A stretch of DNA of 64,000 nt, taken from NCBI GenBank assembly GCA_015680685.1, contig MNCI01010871.1:427770-491769 (forward strand). The letters are read 5' to 3'. Both the position numbers and the translations under genes were made by a program. Below the pieces are notes generated by a model. The model had not been told where the DNA came from. It ran no database searches and worked only from the letters and a program-made list of their open reading frames with translations. The stretch comes from Gnetum montanum. Lineage: Eukaryota > Streptophyta > Gnetopsida > Gnetales > Gnetaceae. Shown one piece after another: positions 35,296 to 47,031 of the stretch (the first letter of the stretch is position 1; each line of letters starts with the position of its first letter).

Positions 35296-35740
35296 ACTTA
35301 AATATTCCTAGCTATTTCCATCATTTCCAAACTTGGAACTGCCATCTTACATCTTTTCCCAATTATACAGGTCATCACAAACCTTTTCCAAAATGTCTCA
35401 CTACAATTTCCATTATGCAAGAAAGACATCTTTAGACTTTGGAAGATGCCTCCTACGCATGTCAGACATCTCCACTTAAACATAGACATCTTACCTAAGA
35501 TGTTTTAGGTTAGTGGAAGACATCTCACTTCTAGAAGAAATATCTCCTCAATTTATTAGACATCTTCCATACTTCCTAGATGTCTATTATGAAATCTAAA
35601 CTAAAAGCCAAGACATCTCCATAGCACAAAAAAATCTATAAAATCATCTTTAGGAAAGAAAATAAATTAGAAGAGGTATCTCTATATTAGCTCTCCCATA
35701 ATTTAAAAAGTAAACTCATGTGGAAAAGGAAGTAGGAGTA
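35296..35740 (-). other. 3' non-coding region of E3 with clustered GACATCT words
   Basis: Between the chromodomain stop and the 3' LTR. AGACATCT or a close variant (for example GATGTCT) occurs about ten times in 35395-35620, too irregularly spaced for a simple tandem array. Confidence 0.5.
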
Positions 35741-36017
35741 GAGATGATGCCTCACTTAATAGATTTGGTCTCATGGATCCATACAACATCTTCACTAGAT
35801 TGATCCTTCCAATGAATCAAGTACTTGTGCCTCTTCAATCCTTGAGTATTAGAACCTTTCCTTCTCTTAAGTGTGACTACCTTCCTCTTCATTGAAGGCT
35901 TGGACTTGTCAATAGTCCCTTTCAATTTATCAATGCTACCTTACATGATTTCATCATCAACCAATCAATGGTAATGCACAAGATCTATAATATTAAATAC
36001 AAAATACATATCAACAT

Positions 36018-36874
36018 TGATGAGTCATGTTCTAATATGCTCCAATATCCCTCAATATCATATACCCAATATCAAAGCCCAGGATGCATTATCAGATATA
36101 TGATATCATAGGGTATATGCCAGCATATAAATATAGTGCTCAGGCTCATGATTTTGATATTAGTTTTTTGTCATAGTTAGCAAATTTCTTGTAGTTGTTT
36201 TCTCCAAAGTTCAAATATTTTCTTAGTTCCCGTAGCAGAATTTTGAGTGTGTATGGATCTTTGTTTGAACACTAATGTACCTAAGCAGAGCAATGTGACA
36301 AGAATAAAAATGATCCCTTTTGATCATCCTTGTAGCACTGGGAATAGATTAATGTTTCCTTGATTCATTTAATATTTATGCACTTTATTTTCATGTACTT
36401 CACTTGAATGCACTTTAATTAAGAAATTAATTTTTAGTTGTTAATGATCATAAGAATGACCACCTCAAGCATACATGTAGCACTTGTTAATCCAAAAACA
36501 CTTAATGTTTGGTGATCCAGTAGGGTTATATGTGTTCAAGATATGTCCAGGAAGGTGGGATAGGTACTTGTGTTAGGCTAGCTAGGGAGTAGATGAATTA
36601 GATTTTAAATTAGTCTATATTTCATTATTTTTGTAGGCAATTAAATTTATAAAACATAAAAATGATCAAAATCATATGCCTCAATTACACTTAAATCATA
36701 TCCTTGAGCTTCACAAGTGTAGTAGGGAAGACAATGAATGTTGTCAACGCCTATTTCACTTCCTAGAAGAACTATTGCACTAGAAAACTATAGGACCACG
36801 GAATTCAACTGGATCACATGTGAACACCTTAGTCATTTATATGGTTGGGCGTAGGAGTACCTTGCCACTCATCA
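36018..36874 (+). mobile_element. Solo LTR of the Athila-like family
   Basis: An 857-bp LTR starting TGATGAGTCATG and ending CACTCATCA, with AACAT on both sides (36013-36017 and 36875-36879), a perfect target duplication. TATAAATA is at 36126-36133. No internal sequence is attached, so it probably arose by recombination between the LTRs of a full element inserted in E3. Confidence 0.93.
36126..36133 (+). promoter_or_regulatory. TATA box of the solo LTR
   Basis: TATAAATA at the same position as in the other family LTRs, preceded by clustered CAATATC/GATATC words (36045-36115). Confidence 0.7.
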
Positions 36875-38059
36875 AACATCATTGGATAAGTCAACCTCAA
36901 AATCATTATCATTAATTTTATCCTTGACCCTCAAAGGGATCATCTTGTTGGCTTTCAACTTGGAGAAGCTGATACCTCTCAATCTCTTCTTCTTCAAGTG
37001 CACCCAAACTAAAACACTAATAGCAAAGTTAGGCTTTCACTTGCTATCATTCCTTTTGAAGACTCACTCTTCAGCCTTCTTCTCTAAATATACTTTTACT
37101 TGTCCATGAAGATCCTTCATCTATTGTACAAAATCAGCACTAAGTTGAGATTCTTCATCAAATCTCTTTAAATTATTTACCATCTTAGGAAAAAACATAA
37201 TTCATGGTAAATGAACTATTACCAATCATAATATAAAAATATTATTATATGAAAATTTAGCATGACATAATAATTTTTCTTATTAATTGTATTTTTCATC
37301 ATACAAACATCTTAAAATATTTAGCAAGGATTTATTCATCCCCTCCATTTGTCCATTAGATTACAAATGATATGCATTAGAAAAATTCAAATTTTTCCTT
37401 AAATTTTTCAAAAGTAATCTTAAAAAATGACTAGTAAAATTGCAGTCTCGATTACTAATAACATTCAAAGGAACCCCATTCAACTTCACAACATGTTGGA
37501 AAAACTAATTTGCAACATGAGAAGCATCACTCAACTTTTTTCATGGAATGAAGTATGCCATCTTGGAGAACCTATCTCCCATAATCAAAATAGCATTGTT
37601 CGTACTTTTAGTTTCTAGAATACAATTCACAAATCCATTAACTTAATTTTCCATGAATCCTTGGGAACTTGTGAAGGTATGAAATGTCCACCAACTCCTT
37701 TATCTCCTTTGAATTTCTAACATGCCAAACACTCCATAAATTCTAAAACTTCTATTATCATACATAGTTGAAAGTAGTGCCTACAAACAAGCTCCAATAT
37801 TTTATCCCTACTCATGTGGCCTATCATCCTACTATAATGCCTTTCAAACAAAATCTTTTTCCTAAAATTATAATTAGTAACACACACTTTTCCATGTTTT
37901 GAATAATAGTTTATCTTGAATATGATAGTCCCTCCATTAATCTATCCTACTCAACAATGTTTTCATAAGGCTCCTTCAAACCTACCTAAAATATGAATCG
38001 TGTTCATACAAATTAGCAAAATTATCCATACCTTAAACATGAGGCATGCTAAAATTCAC

Positions 38060-39330
38060 CACATGCACCCTAGATAATGCATCAACCACCATATTGCCTT
38101 TTCAACTTTTGTGCTTAAGCATAAAATTGAACTCCTATGACTATGCAATACACTTCATATAATTAACACTCAACTTCTTTTATAAATTTAGAAACTAAAG
38201 TGCTTTGTGGTCTATTTTCAAAGTAAACTTCTTAGGCAATAAGTAATGCCTCCAATGCTTAATTACTTGAAGAATAGCCGACAACTCCTTCTCATATACA
38301 TTATATTTGTGCCTTGACTCATTCAACGTTTCTAAAATGAAAGCAATAGGCCTAGCTTCTTATAAAAGTACCCCACTTATGATAAGTCTACTTGCATCCA
38401 CCTTCACATAAAAAAACTTCTAAAAATTTGGAATTGCATGCACTAATTCACTAGTAATTTTTTCCTTTAGCAAGTCAAAGATCCTTTGGGTTTTTTAGCC
38501 CACTTAAAATATTTATTCTTCTTCACCAAATCAAACATATGCCAAGTAATACCATTAAAATGTTTTATGAATGTTGGATAAAAACCTTTTAGACCAAGAA
38601 ATTATCTTGCCTCTCTAACATTCTTGGAGTTGGCCAATTTTTAATAACCCTCACATTGGTAGTTCCATCTAAATTTTGTTTTTAGAAATCACATGTCTCA
38701 AGTATATTATTTTCCTTTTGAAGAAATGACTTCTCTTTACATTAATCAAAAAATTTAGCTCCAATTTTAGAAATACCCTTCATAAGTGATCAAAGTACTC
38801 CTCATTATAGCTATATACCAAAATATCATAAAAATGGGTAATACAACACTTACCAATCAACTCTTTGAGTACATCATTCATTAATTTCATGAATGTAGCA
38901 TGTGAATTTGTGAGTTCAAATGGTATCACCAACAACTCAAACAATCCATATGGTGTTTTAAACGTTATCTTCTATTCATCACTAGTCATAATTCAAATTT
39001 TATGGTAACCACTCTTCAAATCAATTTTGCTAAAAATCTTTGCATTAGTAAGGACATCAAGAATATCATCCATCCTTGGAATAAGAAACTTGTACCTCAC
39101 TATTATCTAGTTCATTGCCCTAGAATAAATTCACATCCTCCATTCATCACTACCCTTCTTTGGCATAAGCACTACTCAAACTACACAAAGTGAAATGGAT
39201 TTCTACACAAAGCCATTTGTAAGTAACTCCTCTACTTTCATTTGAAATTATCTACACTAATTTAGTGCCATATGGTATGCTCTTTCATTTGGAATGGTAG
39301 AACCAAAAATGAAATCAATTTTCTACTGTA
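38060..39330 (-). pseudogene. Reverse transcriptase and RNase H of E3 (decayed)
   Basis: Minus-strand motifs in order: FLIPRMDDILDVLTNAKIF, SKIDLKSGYHKI, TFKTPYGLFELLVIPFELTN, ATFMKLMNDVLKELIGK, then HFYDILVYS where chromoviruses have YFDDILVYS. The first catalytic Asp of the pair is Tyr. RNase H ends with FNFMLKHKS and MVVDALSRVHVVNF near 38060-38140. Stops interrupt the frame. The motif style (DDILVYS, ADALSR) is chromovirus-like and clearly different from the Athila-like copies nearby. Confidence 0.85.
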
Positions 39331-39699
39331 CATTCCTATTGGTGGTAGTCCATCCAGTTCCTCCTTTAACACCTTAGAAAAGTTTTCCTTGAAGGCTTGC
39401 ACACCTGTTGGAAGTTCTACCTCCACATCCTCATGGTTAGAAGCAATAGTTGATACAACAAAAAAATTAAAACAAGCCTATTCATATCCCATAATGTATT
39501 TTCTCTCTTCTAGAAGGATTAAGAAAGCATTAAGTAAGACTTTTTGCCTTACTTGCTTAACTATGATAGGAATCAACTCATGAATTTCATCAAATCTTTC
39601 ATACAGTTCTTACTTCATCAAACTAAAAACCATTGTGAAAATTCCAACATCTACCAAGAATCACATCAAAAAAATCAATTGATAGCACATTCCATTTTA

Positions 39700-41248
39700 T
39701 AACATCATGAAAAATCCTAATTTAAAATTTTCAAACACATTACGCTCTTATCTCTTAAGAGAAATCTCTCGACAACTAATGTATCTTGTAGGGCTTTGGA
39801 TTAGGATTAGTTACCAAACATAATCTAGCAACTTCTCTATATAAAATAACATTCTCATGGGCTTCCCCATCAATTAAAATACGAATTCACTCCTTACTAA
39901 GTAAACATTTAATCCTAATTTGAAATAACATTTTTCTAGTAAGATGGTATCCTCTATTCACATTCCCTATGAATGTACAAGAATTCAATTCAAAAACTTC
40001 CTCAATGTTGGGAGCATTACAATTACCTCTTTCAAGAATTTGGTTGGATGTCCCCTTCACTTTAATGATTTTCATATTCTTGTCCTTGGTTGCTTTGATA
40101 AGTGGACATTTTCATTAATCATGTCCCCATTTCTCACATTTGAAGCACTAAAATCTTAGATGAGCTACTGCCTTGATGCTTACATTCATTGCCTTGGTCC
40201 TTCTTGACTTTGTTCTTCTCAGCTTTCTTTTCTATCTTATTGTCATAGTTGTCATCCTTGTCTTCAAATTTGAACTTGGATTCTTTTTGTTGATTTGGAT
40301 TACTTATTCTTTTCCTTAGAAGCTTCTTTGCCCCTATTCCCAAATCCACTTAGTTTCTTTTCTGCCTTGAGTGTCAAATCATAAGCCTCATCAAGATTTT
40401 GTAGCTCATAAAATGACAACTTCTACTAATACACCATTTTAAGACCTCCTAGAAATATTGAGGCCTATTCATGCTTCTTCTAGTTTACCTTAGCTCAATC
40501 TAATAATTTATAAAATCTAATGTGAAAATACTTAATATATTTATCATCTTGTCTTACAAATTTCAACTTCATGATGGTCTCTTTCCATTGCCATGACTAT
40601 TTAAATTTTCTTCTCACCATGTATTTCATTAGGTTCTAATCCCTAATGAGTTAACCATTTTTTCTTTCATAAGCTTGGAACTCCTTTTCTCACAAAGTAG
40701 AAGCCATACTTTTAATCTAGATTCAGCAATAGGTACCCTCAATTGATTTGGTATCTATTTCAACTTAAAGTTCTTGTCAGGTGTCTTCAATCAACTTGAG
40801 AAAGCATTGTTGTCATCTACATTATTAAAAGTATTCAATCCATGTATAGAAATCTAGTAATATTTTTGAATGCTCTATCAAGTGTTGCCTCATCTTTCTC
40901 ATCAAGCTTTCCATAAGAAGTAGTGGTCACTGATGGAAATCTCAGAACTCTCATATGAGAAAGTAAATTATCTTTCATTTGAATCCTTGGCTAATGGGTT
41001 ACAAACCTCCTAGAGCTAGAATATCCTTCCTCATCATCTACTCCCCCTCCACCAAGCTAAAAAACTTCTTCATCATTGTTTGAATGTAAACACATGTCTT
41101 CTCCACAAATCAAAATATGGCTAGGACCTACATTCCTATTTATCATGGAATTAATCTCATCTAATTGAGAAACAATTAGTTGAAAGGTAGACTTCATGAT
41201 CTTGATGTCTCTATTCAAGGATTGAACTAGTTTCTTCTTAGGCATCAA
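39700..41248 (-). pseudogene. gag and protease of E3 (decayed)
   Basis: The ATG near 41248 starts MMPKKKLVQSLNRDIKIMKS, with an acidic stretch (NNDEEVF) and gag-like helices following. A zinc knuckle CFKCEKWGHD..KC (C-x2-C-x4-H-x4-C, two stops inside) lies at about 40096-40140, preceded by a Lys-rich linker. Downstream LIDGEAHENVI near 39850-39890 takes the place of the protease DSG/DGG loop. This gag-knuckle-protease order is normal for chromoviruses. Confidence 0.75.
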
Positions 41249-41300
41249 CTGAATTTAACAAAAATTCATAACCAATTTTCCCAAGCAATAATCAATCCAA

Positions 41301-41313
41301 CACTTCGATACCA
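41301..41313 (-). other. Primer-binding site of E3 (tRNA-iMet type)
   Basis: The minus reading begins TGGTATCGAAGTG, close to the initiator tRNA-Met complement used by chromoviruses. It lies seven bases inside the 5' LTR. Confidence 0.7.
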
Positions 41314-41320
41314 ATAATAT

Positions 41321-41765
41321 TGGACTAGATTCACTCCATTTTTTAACCTTTAAATACCACTAAATCGATATATTGTAAAAAAATGAATATGCTAGAAAAA
41401 AAAAGTAGCAGAATATTAAAATTAATGGTTTCACAATCTAAATCATCCAAATAACTCATAAATACTTAAATGACATTGCAGAGCATGAGGTCCTACAACT
41501 ACACAAAGATTATTCTTAATGCAAGGCACAATCAAATAAGATCAAACTCACATAGGCATACAAGAGGCCTACACATAGGCCAAACACACATAAAATTGAC
41601 CATAGAGCTTCTTACATACTCCTGCAAATTCATAGTAATGCTCTCATGCATGCACATGCATGTCTCATGCCTATCACCACTTCTCATCATGTGTCAAAAC
41701 ATGAAACACAATAATATTGATTGGAAATTAATGTCAAGAAATTTAGGAATCTTTTCTTAAGATCA
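41321..41765 (-). repeat. 5' LTR of E3
   Basis: 445 bp, with TGGACTAG at the left end and AAGATCA at the right in plus reading, giving TG...CA termini on the minus strand. It aligns with the split 3' LTR. Confidence 0.85.
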
Positions 41766-43479
41766 AAAAACTAGGTTTCATGTCACTAAACCATGCTAGA
41801 ATCATACTTTCTAATGAATTTATGGAATAAATCATATTTTTCTCTATGCTTGCCTTGGACTTGAAGATGTCATCATCACTAGTGGGTAGCTTGAACCATT
41901 CCTACAATTGTGTCACTATAAGCCTTACCATGTTTCCCTTACAAAGAAAACCATGTACTTCCTTGGAGGCTTTATCTTTGTGAAATGTAACTAGGTTATG
42001 ATAGAACTCTAGGATCTCCTCCTAGTAGAACTAATTGAATAGGGGTTTGATGAAGACCCTATAGCCCAAAACCTCAATCTCCTAATGGATGATAGCATAT
42101 GTGTTGTTGAACCATTCAGTGTAGCTAGCCTTTGTGTAAAAAGGGAATATTTTCAATCTCTCACTATGAGGCACCTGTAGATACATAAGGAAATTAAGAG
42201 ATCAGAAATTATTAATGATTTGTTTCTTAAAGCACATGCTTACTTGGCTTTATTGCCCAATGATGCAAGATTCTACCATTATACACCCTGGTAAATATGA
42301 AAAGAATACTTTAACAAAAAAAATTTAAAAAATTATCTTCTTCCTAGAAATGACAAATAATCATCCATTCTTGTAGGGATGATATTTACTTGATATTTTT
42401 ATGGATGAGTGTGATTCATGTGAAAGTTAGTCCTTATCAAACGTCAATCTTGGGGGTGAAGGCAACACATCCTAGCATAGTTACTTCACATATAATAGAT
42501 ATGCTGGGGTTTTAGGGAAATGGGAAATAGAAGGGATGATCTAATTTTATAAGATTAGGTCCACCACCTTCTCTTTTTTTGTTTCCTAAATTTCAACATG
42601 TCATATTGTATCATGGTAGCAACATACTTCAATACCAAAAGGATCAATACTTTCCACTTCTTTGATAGAGTTCAGTATCATTATATCATTTTTATTAATC
42701 CTTATTTCATTCACACTAGGTAAACGTATCTAATATTAAATCATCTTATAACAATTTTCTATTAGATTATTTAGAGCTTTTCCTATTTGAAATCTTAGTA
42801 GCTCTTCTTGGAGAAATCCCTATACCACAAACTTGAGAATACTTATTAGATGTTCACTCTAATATAAACTTGTAATGCCTCACTAACCTAGCCTTAGGCT
42901 GGAGAGAAATTACTTAGAAAATAAGTCACATCATATAATTTGATAGAATATCAAAAGAACTTATAGTCACAGCAATAGAAATCAAATTAATAAGTTTAGT
43001 GGAGCTTAAAATTTAATATTTATTATATATAGAATAATAATGCAAATAGTTCCTTGCATACAAAACATAACCTATTCACTAATAATAGTTTGTTCTTCTA
43101 ATATCCAAGAAAAAACTATAAATCAATCAAATAACATTGTAATTATGAAATAAATAATAAAATTTTCAAAATTACATTAAGGCATTAAACTAGTATCATT
43201 ATGAAATAATATCTGAATAGTAAGTTTCAAACTCACATTACCAATCACTAACTCAAACTAGTAAAGTTCAACCTACACCAAAGATAGGCAAATACAAATT
43301 TCACATATGGCAACTAAAGGGTATACAAATTACAAAGTACCAGCTAAACATTATAGTCTACAAAATTATATAAAATTCTAACTCAACTACTCCTGATCAT
43401 CATTATTTATTTTTCCTAAGAGATAAAAACAAAGGATAATGTTAGTCTACATGACTAAGTAAGAAAAATAAATTAAAAG
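41766..43479 (-). pseudogene. Orphan ORF3-like fragment of an Athila-like element
   Basis: At about 41770-42190 the minus strand reads, with stops, QVPHSERLKIFPFYTKASYTEW, VLGYRVFIKPLFN, EEILEFYHNLVTFHKDKASK, and KGNMVRLIVTQL, EWFKLPTSDDD. The pattern (an E-FY-NL helix, then a basic region and a short L-P turn) resembles the central part of the E2 post-pol ORF and plant-transposon-associated domains. No LTR or pol joins it here. The part from 42200 to 43479 is AT-rich and not readable. Confidence 0.45.
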
Positions 43480-44420
43480 TGATGAGTAGAGGGTACCCCC
43501 TACATCCAACCATATGAATCACAAGCATTCACGCACAATCCTATTGAATTCTATGGATGGAACTAGCATGGCATCTAGATTGTTAACCATTCCTTGCATG
43601 ATACTATCTTCCCACTTGGATTAGTGGTAGCTTTGTTACATATGGTTTAGTCTAAAGTGAGACATATGATTATTGATGTTATTTTGGGCTTATGTTAATC
43701 TTACAATAATAGAGAAATGAATTATTCAACTTAATTAACAATAAGAAAATAAATTCTAAACTAGCCTAATGACAATGAGTATCCATTCCTAGCTTGTCAT
43801 ACACTTCTTGCACTCATGTACCCACTACTGGGATTACCAACCATTATGCTACTGGGTGAACCAAACAATAGCACTGATGGGATTACCAAGCGAATACATG
43901 TTTACGCTCAAAACTAGTCATGCTCATTCCACCAGTTGATTAATATGCATGAAACTTTAAATATTAACAAAGTACATGGAAAGTAAATTATGTGAAAAGT
44001 ACATCTATTCTAATTTAAAGTGCTACAATGAATATGAATCAATCTTCATCTTATTGCTATTCATGGAATGTGTCCAAGTACAAATCCACTTACATAAGAT
44101 GTCATACAACTGACTCAAATTCATGTTGCGAACACTCACTAACTATTTTCTAAAATCACAAAATGAAATTGCAAGAGTCTAGCTACAAAATGACCAAAAG
44201 GTGTCCCATAAGTAGTGTGTGCTTGCATATTTATAAATGAAGATAGAAATTACATAAATGCATTTTCATTAACACATCAACCCATGCATCAAAGTAGCTA
44301 TTTTATAGCAAATTTGATGTAGCATCTGTGATGTAGTAGCCAACTGAGATGCATCGACAGGGATGTACAATGCATATGCAATGCAGCATCTATGATATCT
44401 TAGCCAACTAATGATTCATC
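43480..44420 (-). repeat. 3' LTR of E4
   Basis: 941 bp, starting TGATGAGTAG and ending GATTCATCA in plus reading, followed by TACCCCCACA (reverse polypurine tract). Minus TATAAATA is at 44228-44235. It belongs to the same subfamily as the LTR at 54386-55361, with TGCATC/GATGC words in U3. Confidence 0.88.
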
Positions 44421-46020
44421 ATACCCCCACAACTAACTGAAAACTCATCCTCAAGGTAATAAAATAGGATCAAGCTTTCTTTACAAAATTGTAAATGTAT
44501 GGAATTATTAACTGACTTTGAGTACTACATCATAAAATTTTATTCGAGTGGATGTATTAGAAAATGAGAAAAAGAGTCGATAGACATTAAAGTTTATAAA
44601 ATTTGCATAGGTCTTCAAAAATCCACTAAAGATGAATCTTCTTATTGTCACTAGTGATGGCAAACTTCCAAACTCAATTGTTATGTCAATGCTTCTCTTT
44701 TTATGTAGAAAATTCTTAAAGGATGGATTGCAATTTCTTCTCATCATCTCATGGATCTAGCAAACATGTGATGTTTAAGCCTTAATCCCTATATGTGCTA
44801 CTATTTGTCCATCGGCATATCTTCCTTTATCCTTCTCCTAGCCTAGGCATTTCTTTTAGGATCACCTGCATCACGAAAGGATCAACATTAGTTTTTGTAA
44901 ATTTTCCTTTATAATTAACCTTGTTGGATCTCTTATTTAGCTTAAAATGTTAGCATTTAAGCAAAAGGTAATGAGAAAGTACTATTCCCAAGGCTATGAG
45001 GTAACTAAAATCATCAAGCTATATTTTGATTAAGTACTATTAGTCACCATAATGTTCAAAAATAAGATGTTAGAAAAATTTCAAAAATTTCAAAAAGTAC
45101 ATCCTTAGCCCCCACAATGAATAAGCTTAACATTAGAAGCACACAAGTTTTCGAATAATTAAAACCAAATGTCTAGTGTAGAAGATTGCCAAGAAATATT
45201 GAATTTGAAGGACATTTGAAAAGAAAAGTAGGAAAAATTAAAATTAATTGAAATTAATGAGAAGTAGTCCAAAAATTATGCATAAAGTTGTTGAAGCTCT
45301 TAATGATTCTTTGGAATATGTGAGGGTTAGTTCAAAGCCATGATCAGCAAAAGTTATGCAACTGGATCCTTCCCAAAGCATGTTCTTACCATAATGCCCT
45401 TGCACAACCACATCTATAGATGTCTATGGGCATCTTACAAGTCGAATGTAGATCATGTCTTTATTCCAAACAACACACAACTACCTTGGTTTGGATATTG
45501 CAATATACTATACAAAACCAAAAGGCTCATAATTATATGCACGTGAATAATGGGATGAGAAGGAATTGTAGAGATCATGATGGAAGGTACTATACCATGT
45601 CTACAATAGGTTGTTATATCAATTATGATTTAAAATTACCATCATACCTATCCATCCAAGTTTCATACCAAGTTCATACCATTAATGGTAACCTCACATT
45701 GATGTTATTTCCCTCCTACCGTCATGAGTCCATAACAATCACAAAGAACGATCATCACTACAAAAAGAGAAGAAAAGAGAAGGAAGAAAGGGCCTTACCT
45801 AGAGGGGTGCCTTCAAGCATGCGTAAAATGTATTTCCAACCCCATAACTAGTGCTTGTACCTAATTATTATGTCTAAGGGAGGTGCTTTGAATTCCCATT
45901 GTTTTATTTTTATTTTTTTGTTTGTTTTTGTTTTTTCTTTTTCCTCTTTTTCTTATTGCATCAATGAGAACCACACCATGCAAAGACATAACTTCCTATT
46001 TATTGGTTAAGGATATGAGT
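44421..46020 (-). other. 3' internal part of E4, truncated at E5
   Basis: 1.6 kb to the right of the E4 3' LTR, related in reverse to the E1 3' non-coding region: GAATTCAAAGCACCTCC and GCATGGTGTGGTTCTCA words near 45880-45990, and a pyrimidine-rich run at 45897-45960. It stops where the E5 5' LTR begins. I find no coding sequence; open frames at 45340-45851 show no family features. TGAGT at 46016-46020 could be the target duplication of E5. Confidence 0.6.
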
Positions 46021-46883
46021 TGATGAGTTATGTGTCAGCCATGTCAACTAGATCTTGTTGATGTAGGGTTTGCTACATCAGCAAGTACCCATCGAAGTAG
46101 GGTTTGCTATGTCAATGGGTACCTATCGACATCGTACCTTGTCTTGCCTATAAATACATGCTTACTAGACACATTTATGATATCCATTCATTACTTGCAT
46201 AGTATATCTCTTGTAGTTTATTTTTTTTTAGAGTTAAAATATTTTCTGAGTGCCCACAGTAGGAGTGACAAGTGTATAGATCTTTGTTCAAGCACTGATG
46301 TACCTAAGCACCTCAATGTGATCTGTAATAAAGATAAGCTTTCTTCGTAAACCTTGTAGCACTTAGACTTAGCTTAATTTTTACTTAATGCATTTATTAT
46401 TCATGAAATTTACATTAATGAATTTAATTAATTAATTCATAGTGGATAATTAAAACACATAAGTATGACCATCTCAAGCATACAATTAATGCTTGGTAAT
46501 CCTAGTAGTGCTTAATGCTTCATAATCCAGTAGCATTGTAATGTGTTCAAGATGTGTATGGTAGATGGAAACAAATACTTATGTTAGGATTAGCTAGGAA
46601 TTAGTTAGTTATTACATTAATTAAAAAATTAATTACTTTATTTTCAGCACTTAGGCAAATTACATGAAAAAAATAAAAATGATAAAAATCATATGCCTGA
46701 GTTACACTTAACCATTCCTTTATAATTCCCAAGTGAAACTGAGAAGAAAAAAATCACATCTATTAGATTCACTACCTAGACCTAGTGCACTTAAAGAGCT
46801 AAAGTCTATAGAATTCAACATAATCTCTTAGTAAATGCTAGGGATTCATATAGTTGCATGTAGGAACTACTCGCTACTCATCA
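46021..46883 (+). repeat. 5' LTR of E5
   Basis: 863 bp, from TGATGAGTTATG to CTACTCATCA. U3 carries two GTAGGGTTTGCTA copies (46063 and 46097) unlike the other subfamilies. The R-U5 part matches them. Confidence 0.88.
46149..46156 (+). promoter_or_regulatory. TATA box of the E5 LTR
   Basis: TATAAATA in the context TTGCCTATAAATAC, the same as in E1. Confidence 0.7.
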
Positions 46884-46884
46884 T

Positions 46885-46902
46885 TGGCACCATTACTGGG
46901 GA
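46885..46902 (+). other. Primer-binding site of E5 (tRNA-Asp type)
   Basis: TGGCACCATTACTGGGGA starts two bases after the LTR and differs from the tRNA-Asp complement at four positions. Confidence 0.85.
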
Positions 46903-47031
46903 CTTTAGTTAGCTACGTGCACTACCTAAGAGTTAATAAAATTATATAACAATGTTGTAATGAACCCTAAAGTCATCATCATTAAGAATAATAATAATAA
47001 CAAAAGTGCATTATTCTTCTCTCAATCTAAT

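Larger units (their letters stand above)
35741..37930 (-). pseudogene. Integrase and chromodomain of E3 (interrupted by a solo LTR)
   Basis: From right to left on the minus strand: an HHCC-like zinc part (RDKILELVCRHYF, CLACQKFKGDKG; 37700-37850), the core (IILIMGDRFSKMAYFIP, about 37530-37590), and a segment like FTSHFLRLLLKN...FSNAYHL (37330-37440). After the C-terminal part, KYLIHWKDQSSEDVVWIHET at about 35765-35830 is a clear chromodomain core with its two conserved Trp residues. Chromodomains of chromoviruses are thought to guide insertion to heterochromatin. 36018-36874 is a foreign solo LTR. Many stops are present. Confidence 0.8.
21767..41765 (-). mobile_element. E3: chromovirus (Ty3/gypsy with chromodomain), split by E2 and a solo LTR
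   Basis: On the minus strand the 5' LTR (41321-41765), a tRNA-iMet-like primer site (41301-41313), gag, protease, RT, RNase H, integrase and chromodomain run leftward to the 3' LTR (21767-21976 plus 35032-35295). The LTRs read TGATCTT...CTAGTCCA in minus orientation. E2 (21977-35026) interrupts the 3' LTR and a solo LTR (36018-36874) interrupts integrase. Without the guests the element is about 6.1 kb. The LTR copies differ heavily (about a quarter of sites with indels by eye), making it the oldest of the dated elements. I found no matching target duplication at the outer ends. Confidence 0.85.

Noticed and set aside
45420-45851. 143-codon open frame in the E4 3' region
   Set aside because: It is on the strand opposite to the element, in a region homologous to the non-coding 3' part of E1, and has no recognisable domain.
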